The notes beneath the pieces were generated by a model, which ran no database searches, was not told the origin of the DNA, and saw nothing but the letters and a program-made list of their open reading frames with translations. The position numbers and the translations under genes are program-made. From Clostridia bacterium (GTDB lineage: Bacteria > Bacillota > Clostridia > Oscillospirales > Acutalibacteraceae), in contig JAGBSU010000026.1 of NCBI GenBank assembly GCA_017631705.1, forward strand, positions 1-5,106: a stretch of DNA of 5,106 bases, read 5' to 3'. This document shows positions 1 to 5,106 of this stretch, piece by piece (within the stretch, counting starts at the first letter, position 1; each line of letters begins with the position of its first letter).

Positions 1-680
1 CCGGAGAAGTATTTTTCCATCAATTCCTCGCTGGTTTCCGCCACCGCCTCATAGATGGCGGTACGCAAGCCTTCTAAGCGATGCCCCATATCCGGCAAGG
101 GACATTCGATGGCTTTTCCGTTCTCGTATTTATAGGCTTTATATTCCAAAATATTAACATAGCAAACCACTTTATGGTTTTCTACATACGGCACCACCAA
201 GGGACATACCGACGGGCCTACTTTTATTTTTAGTTCCTCAAAAACTTTATAAAAATCAGCATGTTCACTATCCATCTTATTGACGAATAAGAGTTGTGCA
301 ATTCCTTTTTTGCGAGCCGCTTTTAGCGCTTTTTGTGCACCGACGGTAACACCGCTTTTACCGGAAATCACAACAACAGCACTACCCGCCGCACGAATAC
401 CTTCGCTCATGCCACCGGCAAAGTCAAAAGAACCGGGAGTATCCAGCAAGTTGATTTTGACATCTTTCCATTCCACAGGTAATAACGATAAAGAAACCGA
501 AACATGGCGTTTGATTTCCTCAGCATCAAAATCACAAATAGTGTTGCCGTCTGCCACTTTTCCCAAGCGATCGGTCAACCCCGTGGTAAAAGCAACCGCT
601 TCTGCCAACGAAGTTTTACCCGAGCCGGCATGACCGACCAAGGCAACATTACGAATATGTTTTGCCGTATACTGTTTCAA
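1..680 (-). CDS. EF-G-like translational GTPase, N-terminal part (3' end outside window)
   Basis: This is the G domain of an elongation factor G-like GTPase; 226 complete codons are visible and the rest runs off the left edge. Visible motifs are the P-loop GHAGSGKT (residues 16-23), switch II DTPGSFDF (80-87) and the G4 motif NKMD (134-137). The opening MKQYTAKHIRNVALVGHAG is typical of the divergent EF-G paralogue group (often annotated FusA2 or 'elongation factor G-like'), which differs from canonical EF-G with its AHIDAGKT P-loop. Full members are about 690 residues, so roughly two thirds is missing here. The start is taken as TTG at 680-678 because the conserved N-terminus begins exactly there and a GGGG Shine-Dalgarno core lies 8 nt upstream. 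No in-frame ATG fits. The role of this paralogue is poorly defined: GTP binding is clear from the motifs, but ribosome translocation activity is not established. It has its own promoter and is not joined to the upstream terminated operon. TetM-type ribosomal protection is a less likely alternative. Confidence 0.93.
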   Translation of the reverse strand, partial: MKQYTAKHIRNVALVGHAGSGKTSLAEAVAFTTGLTDRLGKVADGNTICDFDAEEIKRHVSVSLSLLPVEWKDVKINLLDTPGSFDFAGGMSEGIRAAGSAVVVISGKSGVTVGAQKALKAARKKGIAQLLFVNKMDSEHADFYKVFEELKIKVGPSVCPLVVPYVENHKVVCYVNILEYKAYKYENGKAIECPLPDMGHRLEGLRTAIYEAVAETSEELMEKYFS

Positions 681-688
681 GACAATTT

Positions 689-697
689 CCCCTTTCC
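689..697 (-). promoter_or_regulatory. Ribosome binding site deciding a TTG start
   Basis: On the minus strand the sequence reads GGAAAGGGG, followed by 8 nt and then TTG at 680-678. The purine-rich core and good spacing support the TTG as the initiation codon of the EF-G-like gene. Confidence 0.75.
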
Positions 698-701
698 GGA
701 T

Positions 702-718
702 ATTCGAGCGACTCGAAT
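702..718. repeat. Perfect 7-bp inverted repeat in the leader of the EF-G-like gene
   Basis: ATTCGAG-CGA-CTCGAAT is a perfect 7-bp inverted repeat around a 3-nt centre. It lies in the predicted 5' leader of the EF-G-like mRNA, ending about 5 nt before the start of the Shine-Dalgarno region (689-697). It could form a small RNA hairpin next to the ribosome binding site or be an operator-like DNA dyad. There is no U-tract after it, so it is not an intrinsic terminator. Function is unknown. Confidence 0.55.
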
Positions 719-746
719 CGACATCTTTTGAGCAAAATTACACAAA

Positions 747-769
747 AACATTTTACATGTAATATTGTT
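747..769. repeat. Palindrome TTACATGTAA with flanking half-matches near the transcription start
   Basis: A perfect 10-bp palindrome, TTACATGTAA, occupies 753-762. The flanking AACA (747-750) and TTGTT (765-769) extend the dyad imperfectly. It sits immediately downstream of the predicted transcription start of the EF-G-like gene, a usual position for a repressor operator. In RNA it would be an AU-rich weak hairpin. I do not recognise a specific regulator for it. Confidence 0.4.
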
Positions 770-777
770 CTTTGATA

Positions 778-806
778 ATTATAGCCTATAATTTTGGAAA
801 TTTCAA
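778..806 (-). promoter_or_regulatory. Sigma-A type promoter of the EF-G-like gene
   Basis: On the minus strand there is a -35 box TTGAAA (806-801), a 17-bp spacer and a perfect -10 box TATAAT (783-778). Transcription would start around 771, giving a leader of about 90 nt before the TTG start at 680. Box quality and spacing make this the strongest promoter in the window. Confidence 0.8.
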
Positions 807-827
807 CCGTATTTACAAAAAAAGTGT

Positions 828-866
828 AAAAAAACACTCTCTGCATAAAACGCAAGAGAGTGTTTT
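828..866 (-). terminator. Intrinsic terminator of the rlmB-pseudo-ATPase unit
   Basis: A 12-bp perfect stem pairs AGAGAGTGTTTT (complement of 831-842) with its partner at 855-866, around a 12-nt loop. The run of seven T on the minus strand (834-828) follows and overlaps the stem end. It begins about 18 nt after the TGA stop of the membrane protein gene. The plus-strand side has only four T residues, so it should act mainly on minus-strand transcription. Confidence 0.88.
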
Positions 867-883
867 GGTTGCAAATGAGAAAA

Positions 884-3181
884 TCAGCGTCGCGAAACCA
901 ACAACGATATCGCACCGGTGACAGCTAAAGCAATTATCAAAAGTTCTAAAGCATAGAGAGGTGACAGCATCACACCGCCAAATAAAGCCAAACCACCGAC
1001 AATCAGCAAGGCTGCAAGACCGACAATCGTTTGCAAAATCGTAAACACACGGATGCCAACACGCAACGACGTGCAATACGAAATGGCTTTTACCATACCG
1101 CCGACTCCGTCAAAAGAAACAATACTTGCTGTTTCTTCGGCACTCACACCGGCGGTTAATATTTCATAAGAACGGCCGGCAGGTGCTCCCAACAGTTCGA
1201 TGTAGAAGCCTTCAACATCAAACACGGAAGCAACTAATTTTTCCGTGATATTAGGGTCACAGGTACGAATCAACAAGGTTACGCGATTGGCCGTTACATC
1301 TTTTAATATTTGTTTTACTGATTCATCGGCTTTGTAACTCACCACAAACATCGCCGATAATTCACCTGCGATAGAAAGGTAAACCAATTGTCTACCATCT
1401 TTGGCGTAACGATCCTCGTAATCTTTTGAGGGGATGTAAATACCGTGATTATCCAACAAACGGCGGTTGCCAATTAAAACACGACGGCCGCTCACCCAAC
1501 CGGATAATCCCATATCCTGTTCATAAACCAAGGTGTCCACTTCGTGCAGCATGTCCACCTTATTTAAAATCATACGGCGGAACACATGAGATAACGGCCC
1601 TCCGGCACGAATGGATACCGATGCAGCATCTAAAATCGCCTCATCAATGCGTGTTCCGGAAAATGTTTTAATGCCGTGTAACAGCACACTGCTTTCGGGA
1701 AACAAATCGGTAGCATCCACCGCCACAGCGTGCACGGAACCGTATTTTTGAATCGCATCGTATCCCATGACTGCCGTTTTTTTCTTCTGTAATTTTAGCG
1801 ATATGGCTGTAAAAGCAGATTGCTTAAAAACCAGCAGAAGAATCGGCATAGAAACACACACCATCAAACAGAACAAGGTGATGGCAAAAATCCAAGAAGG
1901 CAAACCGTTAACAAGCAAATAAACAACAGCAAGAACCGCCGACAAAGATAACGAAAGCGGTAAATACCATTTCATCCAACGATTGCACAGCGAGGAATCC
2001 TCCGTGCTCTTGAAAAAGCCCGTCACAAAATCGGTCTTACGGAAATACGCGACATGAGGAACACCCAAAGCCACCGCCGGACGACCGATTTCTTCTGCCA
2101 AACTCGGTTCATCTATACTTTTGGAAACTAACTTTTCACCAACCACCGATGCCGCCGAAAAATTACGAGAAATTTGACTGCATGACAAACAACGGCAAAG
2201 CTGTAACATCAACAACGAAAAACCGGTTAATGTCGTCAATAAGGGCGAGGTACAGTCCGCAATACCGGAGGTGTTAAAGAACTGTAACACCGTATGCAAC
2301 AAGGTCAGCACCGTCGCCAATGCAATACCGCTTTCCACCGATACGCGTCCGGAAAACAATTTAGAAAATCCGCCCTTTAACATCGGGAAGCTGATAGTGC
2401 ACAAACAAATAAACAAAATCAACTGTATGAGCAAATACGAGGTGGGATTGACAGCAACGCCCGGCAAAGCAGAGGAAACCAAAGCCGAAATGAACAATAC
2501 CATTTCCACAACCGCGGACACCAATAACGACAGTCGTGCACGGTGACGATGATGTCTCAACTTCTTTTGAATATCTGCCACCTGCTCATAGTCTGTAAAT
2601 TCATCGTCTTTCACAGGCTCGTCGGCGAGCAATTGTTCTTCTGCCTCACCGATATCCTCACAAGAAAGTTCTTGGTCTTTGGCTTGTGCCAACTCCTTTT
2701 CATGTTGCTCACGACGCTGAGAAAAATCTTGAATTTTCTCTTGGCGAACACGCAACAATGCTGCCGCTTCATCTTCTTCATCAGAAGCAACCGTTTCACT
2801 TGCTTCGAAACCGTCTAGTTGCAACTGCGTAATCGGTGAACCTTCTTGCTCTTTTTCGGTTTCATCCGTTTCTATTATTTTGGTGTCTTGTGACACGGAA
2901 ATCTCGCAAGTATCTCCCAACGGTTCGCCATCTGCTATTTTAATCATTTCACCGGATTCATTTTTAAAAGTAGCAGGACTTTCAATTAAGAACCGTGGTT
3001 CCTCACGCGGTTCTTTTCGACGATGAAAAAATCCCGCTTTCTTCTTTTTAACCGGCAGTTCCTCTTCCATTTCAAATTCCGGCTCTACCGCCAGCACCGA
3101 AGGAAACTCCGTCGTTGTGCTTTGCTCTTCCTCCACCGAAATCTCCGGTTTGCTCATTTGGGCATCTTTATTTTTTTTCAT
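884..3181 (-). CDS. P-type ATPase-like membrane pseudoenzyme with acidic N-terminal extension
   Basis: This 765-aa protein has the P1B-ATPase domain order. Residues 1-214 are a charged, mostly acidic region with a basic patch (KKKKAGFFHRRK, 45-56), predicted helix at about 135-210 and HHRHRAR just before the membrane. Hydrophobic segments lie near 216-238, 248-268, 282-302, 312-333, 405-426, 429-452, 712-734 and 740-761. FPMLKGGFSKLFSG (265-278) matches the loop before M1 of metal pumps. N-domain-like MGLSGWVSGRRVLIGNRRLL spans 557-576. Catalytic motifs are degraded: DKTGT is DATDL (489-493, Asp kept), the A-domain TGE is absent in the short 334-404 linker, CPC is replaced by VSMP (443-446), HP is GGP (527-529), TGDN is TCDPN (640-644), and GDGxND is SFDGVGG (689-695). 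A working ion pump is therefore unlikely; a structural, regulatory or metal-sensing role is inference. The ATG at 3181 has an excellent AGGAGGGG site overlapping the stop of the upstream methyltransferase gene. The function is unknown. Confidence 0.85.
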   Translation of the reverse strand: MKKNKDAQMSKPEISVEEEQSTTTEFPSVLAVEPEFEMEEELPVKKKKAGFFHRRKEPREEPRFLIESPATFKNESGEMIKIADGEPLGDTCEISVSQDTKIIETDETEKEQEGSPITQLQLDGFEASETVASDEEDEAAALLRVRQEKIQDFSQRREQHEKELAQAKDQELSCEDIGEAEEQLLADEPVKDDEFTDYEQVADIQKKLRHHRHRARLSLLVSAVVEMVLFISALVSSALPGVAVNPTSYLLIQLILFICLCTISFPMLKGGFSKLFSGRVSVESGIALATVLTLLHTVLQFFNTSGIADCTSPLLTTLTGFSLLMLQLCRCLSCSQISRNFSAASVVGEKLVSKSIDEPSLAEEIGRPAVALGVPHVAYFRKTDFVTGFFKSTEDSSLCNRWMKWYLPLSLSLSAVLAVVYLLVNGLPSWIFAITLFCLMVCVSMPILLLVFKQSAFTAISLKLQKKKTAVMGYDAIQKYGSVHAVAVDATDLFPESSVLLHGIKTFSGTRIDEAILDAASVSIRAGGPLSHVFRRMILNKVDMLHEVDTLVYEQDMGLSGWVSGRRVLIGNRRLLDNHGIYIPSKDYEDRYAKDGRQLVYLSIAGELSAMFVVSYKADESVKQILKDVTANRVTLLIRTCDPNITEKLVASVFDVEGFYIELLGAPAGRSYEILTAGVSAEETASIVSFDGVGGMVKAISYCTSLRVGIRVFTILQTIVGLAALLIVGGLALFGGVMLSPLYALELLIIALAVTGAISLLVSRR

Positions 3182-3187
3182 ATTTCG

Positions 3188-3195
3188 CCCCTCCT
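3188..3195 (-). promoter_or_regulatory. Strong ribosome binding site overlapping the rlmB stop codon
   Basis: AGGAGGGG on the minus strand lies 6 nt before the ATG at 3181. The TAG stop of the upstream methyltransferase (3196-3194) overlaps its first two bases, and only 12 nt separate the two reading frames. This arrangement suggests translational coupling and fixes the start of the membrane protein. Confidence 0.85.
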
Positions 3196-3964
3196 ATTTT
3201 TGAAGATTCAGCCGTTGCCGAACCACTTCATACATCATAATACCGCCTGCCACCGATGCATTCAAAGAATTGATGTGCCCTTGCATCGGCAATGAAACAA
3301 TACCGTCGCATTGCTCTTTGACCAAACGGCTCATACCGTGCCCCTCCGAGCCGACCACCAAAACAATCGGACCGGTTAAATCGGTTTGACACCACGAGGT
3401 GCCATCCATATCCAACCCATACACCCAAAGGCCTTTCTTTTTGAGTTGTTTGAGGGTATCGGTAATGTTGGCTACACGGACCACCGGCACATATTCCACC
3501 GCACCTGCCGAGGTTTTATACACCGTAGATGTCAAACCAACCGCACGCCGTTTCGGAATAATTACACCGTGACAGCCGGCCGCTTCCGCACTACGCAAAA
3601 CAGCGCCTAAATTGTGAGCATCTTCCAGTTCGTCGCACACGATGATGAACGGAGGTTGACCGGAAGCTTCCGCTTTTTCAAAAACATCCTCCATGGAGGC
3701 ATATTCCTTACACGCCGCAAAAGCCATCACGCCTTGATGGTTGTTGCCACCCAAGGAATTCAGTTTATGGATATCCGTTTCTTTAATCGGAATACCGTTT
3801 TCACGGCAGAGGGCGCGAACAACACCGATACTGCCGTTGCGTTCTCCTTTAGCTATCCATACGCTATCCAAACTACGTCCGGAACGAAGTGCTTCCAATA
3901 CAGCATTTCGACCGATGATACAGTCGGATGCCGCACGGCGTTCTCCGGAAAGCGATTGCTCCAT
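3194..3964 (-). CDS. rlmB: RlmB/TrmH-family 23S rRNA (guanosine-2'-O-)-methyltransferase
   Basis: This 256-aa SPOUT-superfamily protein transfers a methyl group from S-adenosylmethionine to a ribose 2'-OH; for RlmB the known target is G2251 of 23S rRNA in the peptidyl-transferase P-loop. Residues 17-90 form the SpoU substrate-binding domain (GRNAVLEAL at 18-26, NNHQGVMA at 74-81). The trefoil-knot catalytic domain carries motif 1 DAHNLGAVLRSAEAAG (115-130, with Asn118 and Arg124), motif 2 VVGSEGHGM (203-211, Glu207) and motif 3 LPMQGHINSLNASVA (225-239, Ser233 and Asn235). Length is normal for the family (about 245-260). The ATG at 3964 is the only plausible start, because an in-frame TGA lies 15 nt upstream; a GTGAGG site lies 10 nt before it, a rather long spacing. 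It is the first gene of a two-gene unit with the pseudo-ATPase. In many Firmicutes rlmB follows cysS and mrnC, which are not seen next to it here. Another SpoU-family target cannot be excluded. Confidence 0.92.
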   Translation of the reverse strand: MEQSLSGERRAASDCIIGRNAVLEALRSGRSLDSVWIAKGERNGSIGVVRALCRENGIPIKETDIHKLNSLGGNNHQGVMAFAACKEYASMEDVFEKAEASGQPPFIIVCDELEDAHNLGAVLRSAEAAGCHGVIIPKRRAVGLTSTVYKTSAGAVEYVPVVRVANITDTLKQLKKKGLWVYGLDMDGTSWCQTDLTGPIVLVVGSEGHGMSRLVKEQCDGIVSLPMQGHINSLNASVAGGIMMYEVVRQRLNLQK

Positions 3965-3999
3965 CGTTTCAAAACCTCACAATTCCCCAATATAGAATC

Positions 4000-4028
4000 A
4001 TTATAACACAGTTTTTACAAAAAAGAAA
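4000..4028 (-). promoter_or_regulatory. Promoter of the rlmB-pseudo-ATPase unit
   Basis: On the minus strand a perfect TATAAT (4005-4000) is preceded by TGT, giving an extended -10 (TGnTATAAT). The -35 at 17-bp spacing, TTTCTT (4028-4023), is weak, as is common with extended -10 promoters. Predicted start is about 3993, leaving a leader of roughly 30 nt before the ATG at 3964. Confidence 0.7.
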
Positions 4029-4062
4029 GTATTTGTTTTCATCTTCCCGACTTTTTTTGAAC

Positions 4063-4091
4063 TGGACATCACAGCCTTTTTATGGTAGACT
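4063..4091 (+). promoter_or_regulatory. Promoter of the short-chain dehydrogenase gene
   Basis: A -35 box TGGACA (4063-4068), a 17-bp spacer and a -10 box TAGACT (4086-4091) preceded by TGG make an extended -10 promoter. The start would be near 4098, downstream of the ATG at 4082, which supports the GTG at 4115 as the real start codon. An alternative reading is TTGAAC (4057-4062) with TATGGT (4081-4086) at an 18-bp spacing, which gives nearly the same conclusion. Confidence 0.55.
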
Positions 4092-4100
4092 ATAAAAAAC

Positions 4101-4107
4101 AAGGGGG
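4101..4107 (+). promoter_or_regulatory. Ribosome binding site deciding a GTG start
   Basis: AAGGGGG lies 7 nt upstream of GTG 4115. The ATG at 4082 has no comparable site and overlaps the promoter region, so the GTG is preferred. Confidence 0.75.
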
Positions 4108-4114
4108 TCTTGCT

Positions 4115-4873
4115 GTGAACATTGCTGTTATTACCGGTGCCTCTTCCGGGTTGGGCATGGAGTATGCCCGTCAAGTGGCAACGCTATCAGAGATTGAGGA
4201 AATTTGGTTGATTGCCCGTTCTACGGAAAAACTCAACCAATTGGCATATTCTCTATCGGGCAAAGCGTGTCGTTGCCTCACCTTAGATTTGCAAAAGGCA
4301 GAATGCTACGAGGAATATCAAAAACAACTAACCGCCGCCAAACCGAACATTCGGTTGTTAATCAACAATGCCGGTTTTGGAAAAATCGGTAAAGTTTTCG
4401 ACGCTGACTCTGCCGAGCAAGCAGGCATGATAGATGTTAATTGTCGTGCACTGACCGTCATCACAACGCTATCGCTCCCCTACATGTCGAAAGGCAGTGG
4501 GATACTAAACGTTTCTTCCATCGCCTCCTTTGCCCCCACACCGCGTATGACGGTATATTCCGCCACCAAGGCTTATGTTGCTGCTTTTTCCAAGGCGTTG
4601 CGTGAGGAATTGCGTTCTCGTAAAATACAAGTGCTTACGGTATGCCCCGGCCCCATGGCAACACCGTTTTTGGAAACGGCGAATATTATCGGTTCACATT
4701 CGCCCGCTTTTGAGAACTTGCCCTATTGCCAACCGCAACAAGTTGCAACTCGCTCATTGCACCGTTTGCTTCGCGGAAAAGGATTTTATACCAACCGCTT
4801 TATTTACAAATTTTATCGTGTCATTGCCAAAATATTTCCGCACAACTGGGTAATGAAATTCAGTAAGACATAA
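4115..4873 (+). CDS. Short-chain dehydrogenase/reductase (classical SDR, NAD(P)-dependent)
   Basis: This 252-aa classical SDR (counted from GTG 4115) has a Rossmann fold. Visible motifs are the cofactor glycine motif TGASSGLG (7-14), NNAG (84-87), the active-site region NVSSIAS with probable catalytic Ser135, YSATK with Tyr148 and Lys152 (YxxxK), and the CPGPM.T segment (178-183) that follows the active site. Arg35 in the LIARS stretch after the second strand suggests NADP(H) preference, but this is an inference. Substrate cannot be read from the sequence. The closest general resemblance is to the uncharacterised bacterial SDRs with a basic, hydrophobic C-terminal tail (here about 228-252), which may associate with the membrane surface. 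Length is normal. An in-frame ATG at 4082 would add 11 residues (MVDYKKQGGLA) ahead of the conserved beta-strand start and lies within the promoter, so it is rejected. The gene is monocistronic: divergent from rlmB and followed directly by a terminator. Confidence 0.9.
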   Translation: MNIAVITGASSGLGMEYARQVATLSEIEEIWLIARSTEKLNQLAYSLSGKACRCLTLDLQKAECYEEYQKQLTAAKPNIRLLINNAGFGKIGKVFDADSAEQAGMIDVNCRALTVITTLSLPYMSKGSGILNVSSIASFAPTPRMTVYSATKAYVAAFSKALREELRSRKIQVLTVCPGPMATPFLETANIIGSHSPAFENLPYCQPQQVATRSLHRLLRGKGFYTNRFIYKFYRVIAKIFPHNWVMKFSKT

Positions 4874-4910
4874 AAAACACGCTGTGATGATTATCACAGC
4901 GTGTTTTTTT
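4872..4910. terminator. Bidirectional intrinsic terminator between convergent genes
   Basis: A perfect stem of about 17 bp, with core CACGCTGTGAT/ATCACAGCGTG and A/T pairs at its base, closes around a GATT loop (4889-4892). Seven T follow on the plus strand (4904-4910) and six on the minus strand (complement of 4872-4877). It overlaps the TAA stop of the SDR gene and lies about 40 nt beyond the stop of the opposing M23 peptidase gene, so it probably serves both. Confidence 0.93.
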
Positions 4911-4951
4911 GCCCTTCTTACCGACCGTTTGACACGGGTTCCGAGAGCAGG

Positions 4952-5106
4952 TTATTTCGAAGGTACCGTCACCGTTTCACCTTGTAACAATGTCAACGGG
5001 TCTAAATATTTGTCGTTAATCAAAATTTCTAAGTGAATATGCGGTGTGTCGCTAATTTCCGACGGAATACCGGACACTTTACCAATAACAGAGCCTGCTT
5101 TGACAG
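4952..5106 (-). CDS. M23-family (LytM-type) peptidase, C-terminal 50 residues (5' end outside window)
   Basis: Only the end of the gene is present: 50 residues and a TAA stop (4954-4952). The visible part fits the last strands of the M23 metallopeptidase (lysostaphin/LytM) domain. VKAGSVIGKVSG (residues 1-12 of the visible part) matches the usual 'vk.Gq.IG..G' turn, PHIHLEI (21-27) contains the HxH motif that supplies the catalytic and zinc-binding histidines, and YLDPLTLL (33-40) matches the closing 'vdPl.yl' segment. Such proteins cut peptide bridges in peptidoglycan or act as envelope or sporulation scaffolds (SpoIIQ-like). The intact HxH argues for an active enzyme here, but the first zinc ligands (HxxxD) are outside the window. 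Any N-terminal membrane anchor, SH3 or coiled-coil region is also out of view. The domain is followed by a short tail, QGETVTVPSK. Confidence 0.85.
   Translation of the reverse strand, partial: VKAGSVIGKVSGIPSEISDTPHIHLEILINDKYLDPLTLLQGETVTVPSK

Noticed and set aside
280..633. Plus-strand open frame of 117 codons
   Set aside because: It lies entirely antisense to the EF-G-like G domain, whose P-loop, DTPG and NKMD motifs prove the minus-strand frame.
824..837. Short palindrome GTGTAAAAAAACAC beside the terminator
   Set aside because: It is only a 4-bp dyad that reuses the terminator U-tract; it is too short to call separately.
813..1076. Cys-rich minus-strand open frame of 87 codons
   Set aside because: It overlaps the C-terminal membrane helices of the pseudo-ATPase in another frame and runs through the terminator hairpin; it has no ribosome binding site or known motif.
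884..3181. Annotating the 765-aa protein as a functional metal-transporting ATPase
   Set aside because: The Lys of DKTGT, the TGE, CPC, HP, TGDN and GDGxND motifs are all altered or missing, so transport activity cannot be claimed.
3614..4006. Plus-strand open frame of 130 codons antisense to rlmB
   Set aside because: It is the shadow of a well-supported SPOUT methyltransferase gene and continues into the rlmB promoter; no ribosome binding site or domain is visible.
4911..4951. Possible small feature between the bidirectional terminator and the M23 stop
   Set aside because: I see only about 40 nt of 3' untranslated sequence with no strong structure or open frame.
1..5106. Defence system, mobile element or CRISPR array
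   Set aside because: There are no transposase, integrase, spacer-repeat or defence-domain signatures; the genes are housekeeping-like and share similar base composition.

Overview
The window looks like an ordinary chromosomal stretch from a Gram-positive (Firmicutes-type) bacterium, most likely a Clostridia relative. The evidence is strong AGGAGG/GGGG-type Shine-Dalgarno sites, use of TTG and GTG starts, sigma-A type promoters with TATAAT -10 boxes, intrinsic terminators with U-tracts, and a divergent EF-G-like GTPase of the kind common in Firmicutes. An Oscillospiraceae/Ruminococcaceae-like origin is my impression from protein style and cannot be proved from this sequence alone. No mobile element, CRISPR array, tRNA or rRNA is visible.

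Layout. (1) 1-680, minus strand: N-terminal 226 residues of an EF-G-like translational GTPase, cut by the left window edge. It has a TTG start and its own promoter (about 778-806), and its roughly 90-nt leader carries two inverted repeats. (2) 828-866: intrinsic terminator that ends the next minus-strand transcription unit. (3) 884-3181, minus: a 765-aa membrane protein with the architecture of a heavy-metal (P1B-type) P-type ATPase in which nearly every catalytic motif is degraded, preceded by a long acidic cytoplasmic extension. (4) 3194-3964, minus: an RlmB/TrmH-family (SPOUT) rRNA 2'-O-methyltransferase. Its stop codon lies inside the ribosome-binding site of the membrane protein gene. (5) 3965-4114: divergent promoter region. 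(6) 4115-4873, plus: a short-chain dehydrogenase/reductase, probably starting at GTG 4115. (7) 4872-4910: a near-perfect bidirectional terminator between convergent genes. (8) 4952-5106, minus: the last 50 residues of an M23-family (LytM-type) peptidase, cut by the right edge.

How the genes relate. The methyltransferase and the pseudo-ATPase form a tightly coupled two-gene unit running from the promoter near 4000-4028 to the terminator at 828-866. The GTPase, the SDR and the M23 peptidase appear to be separate units. The most noteworthy element is the P-type ATPase-like pseudoenzyme: the transporter fold is recognisable along its length but the pumping chemistry looks abolished, and it is coupled to an rRNA methyltransferase gene.
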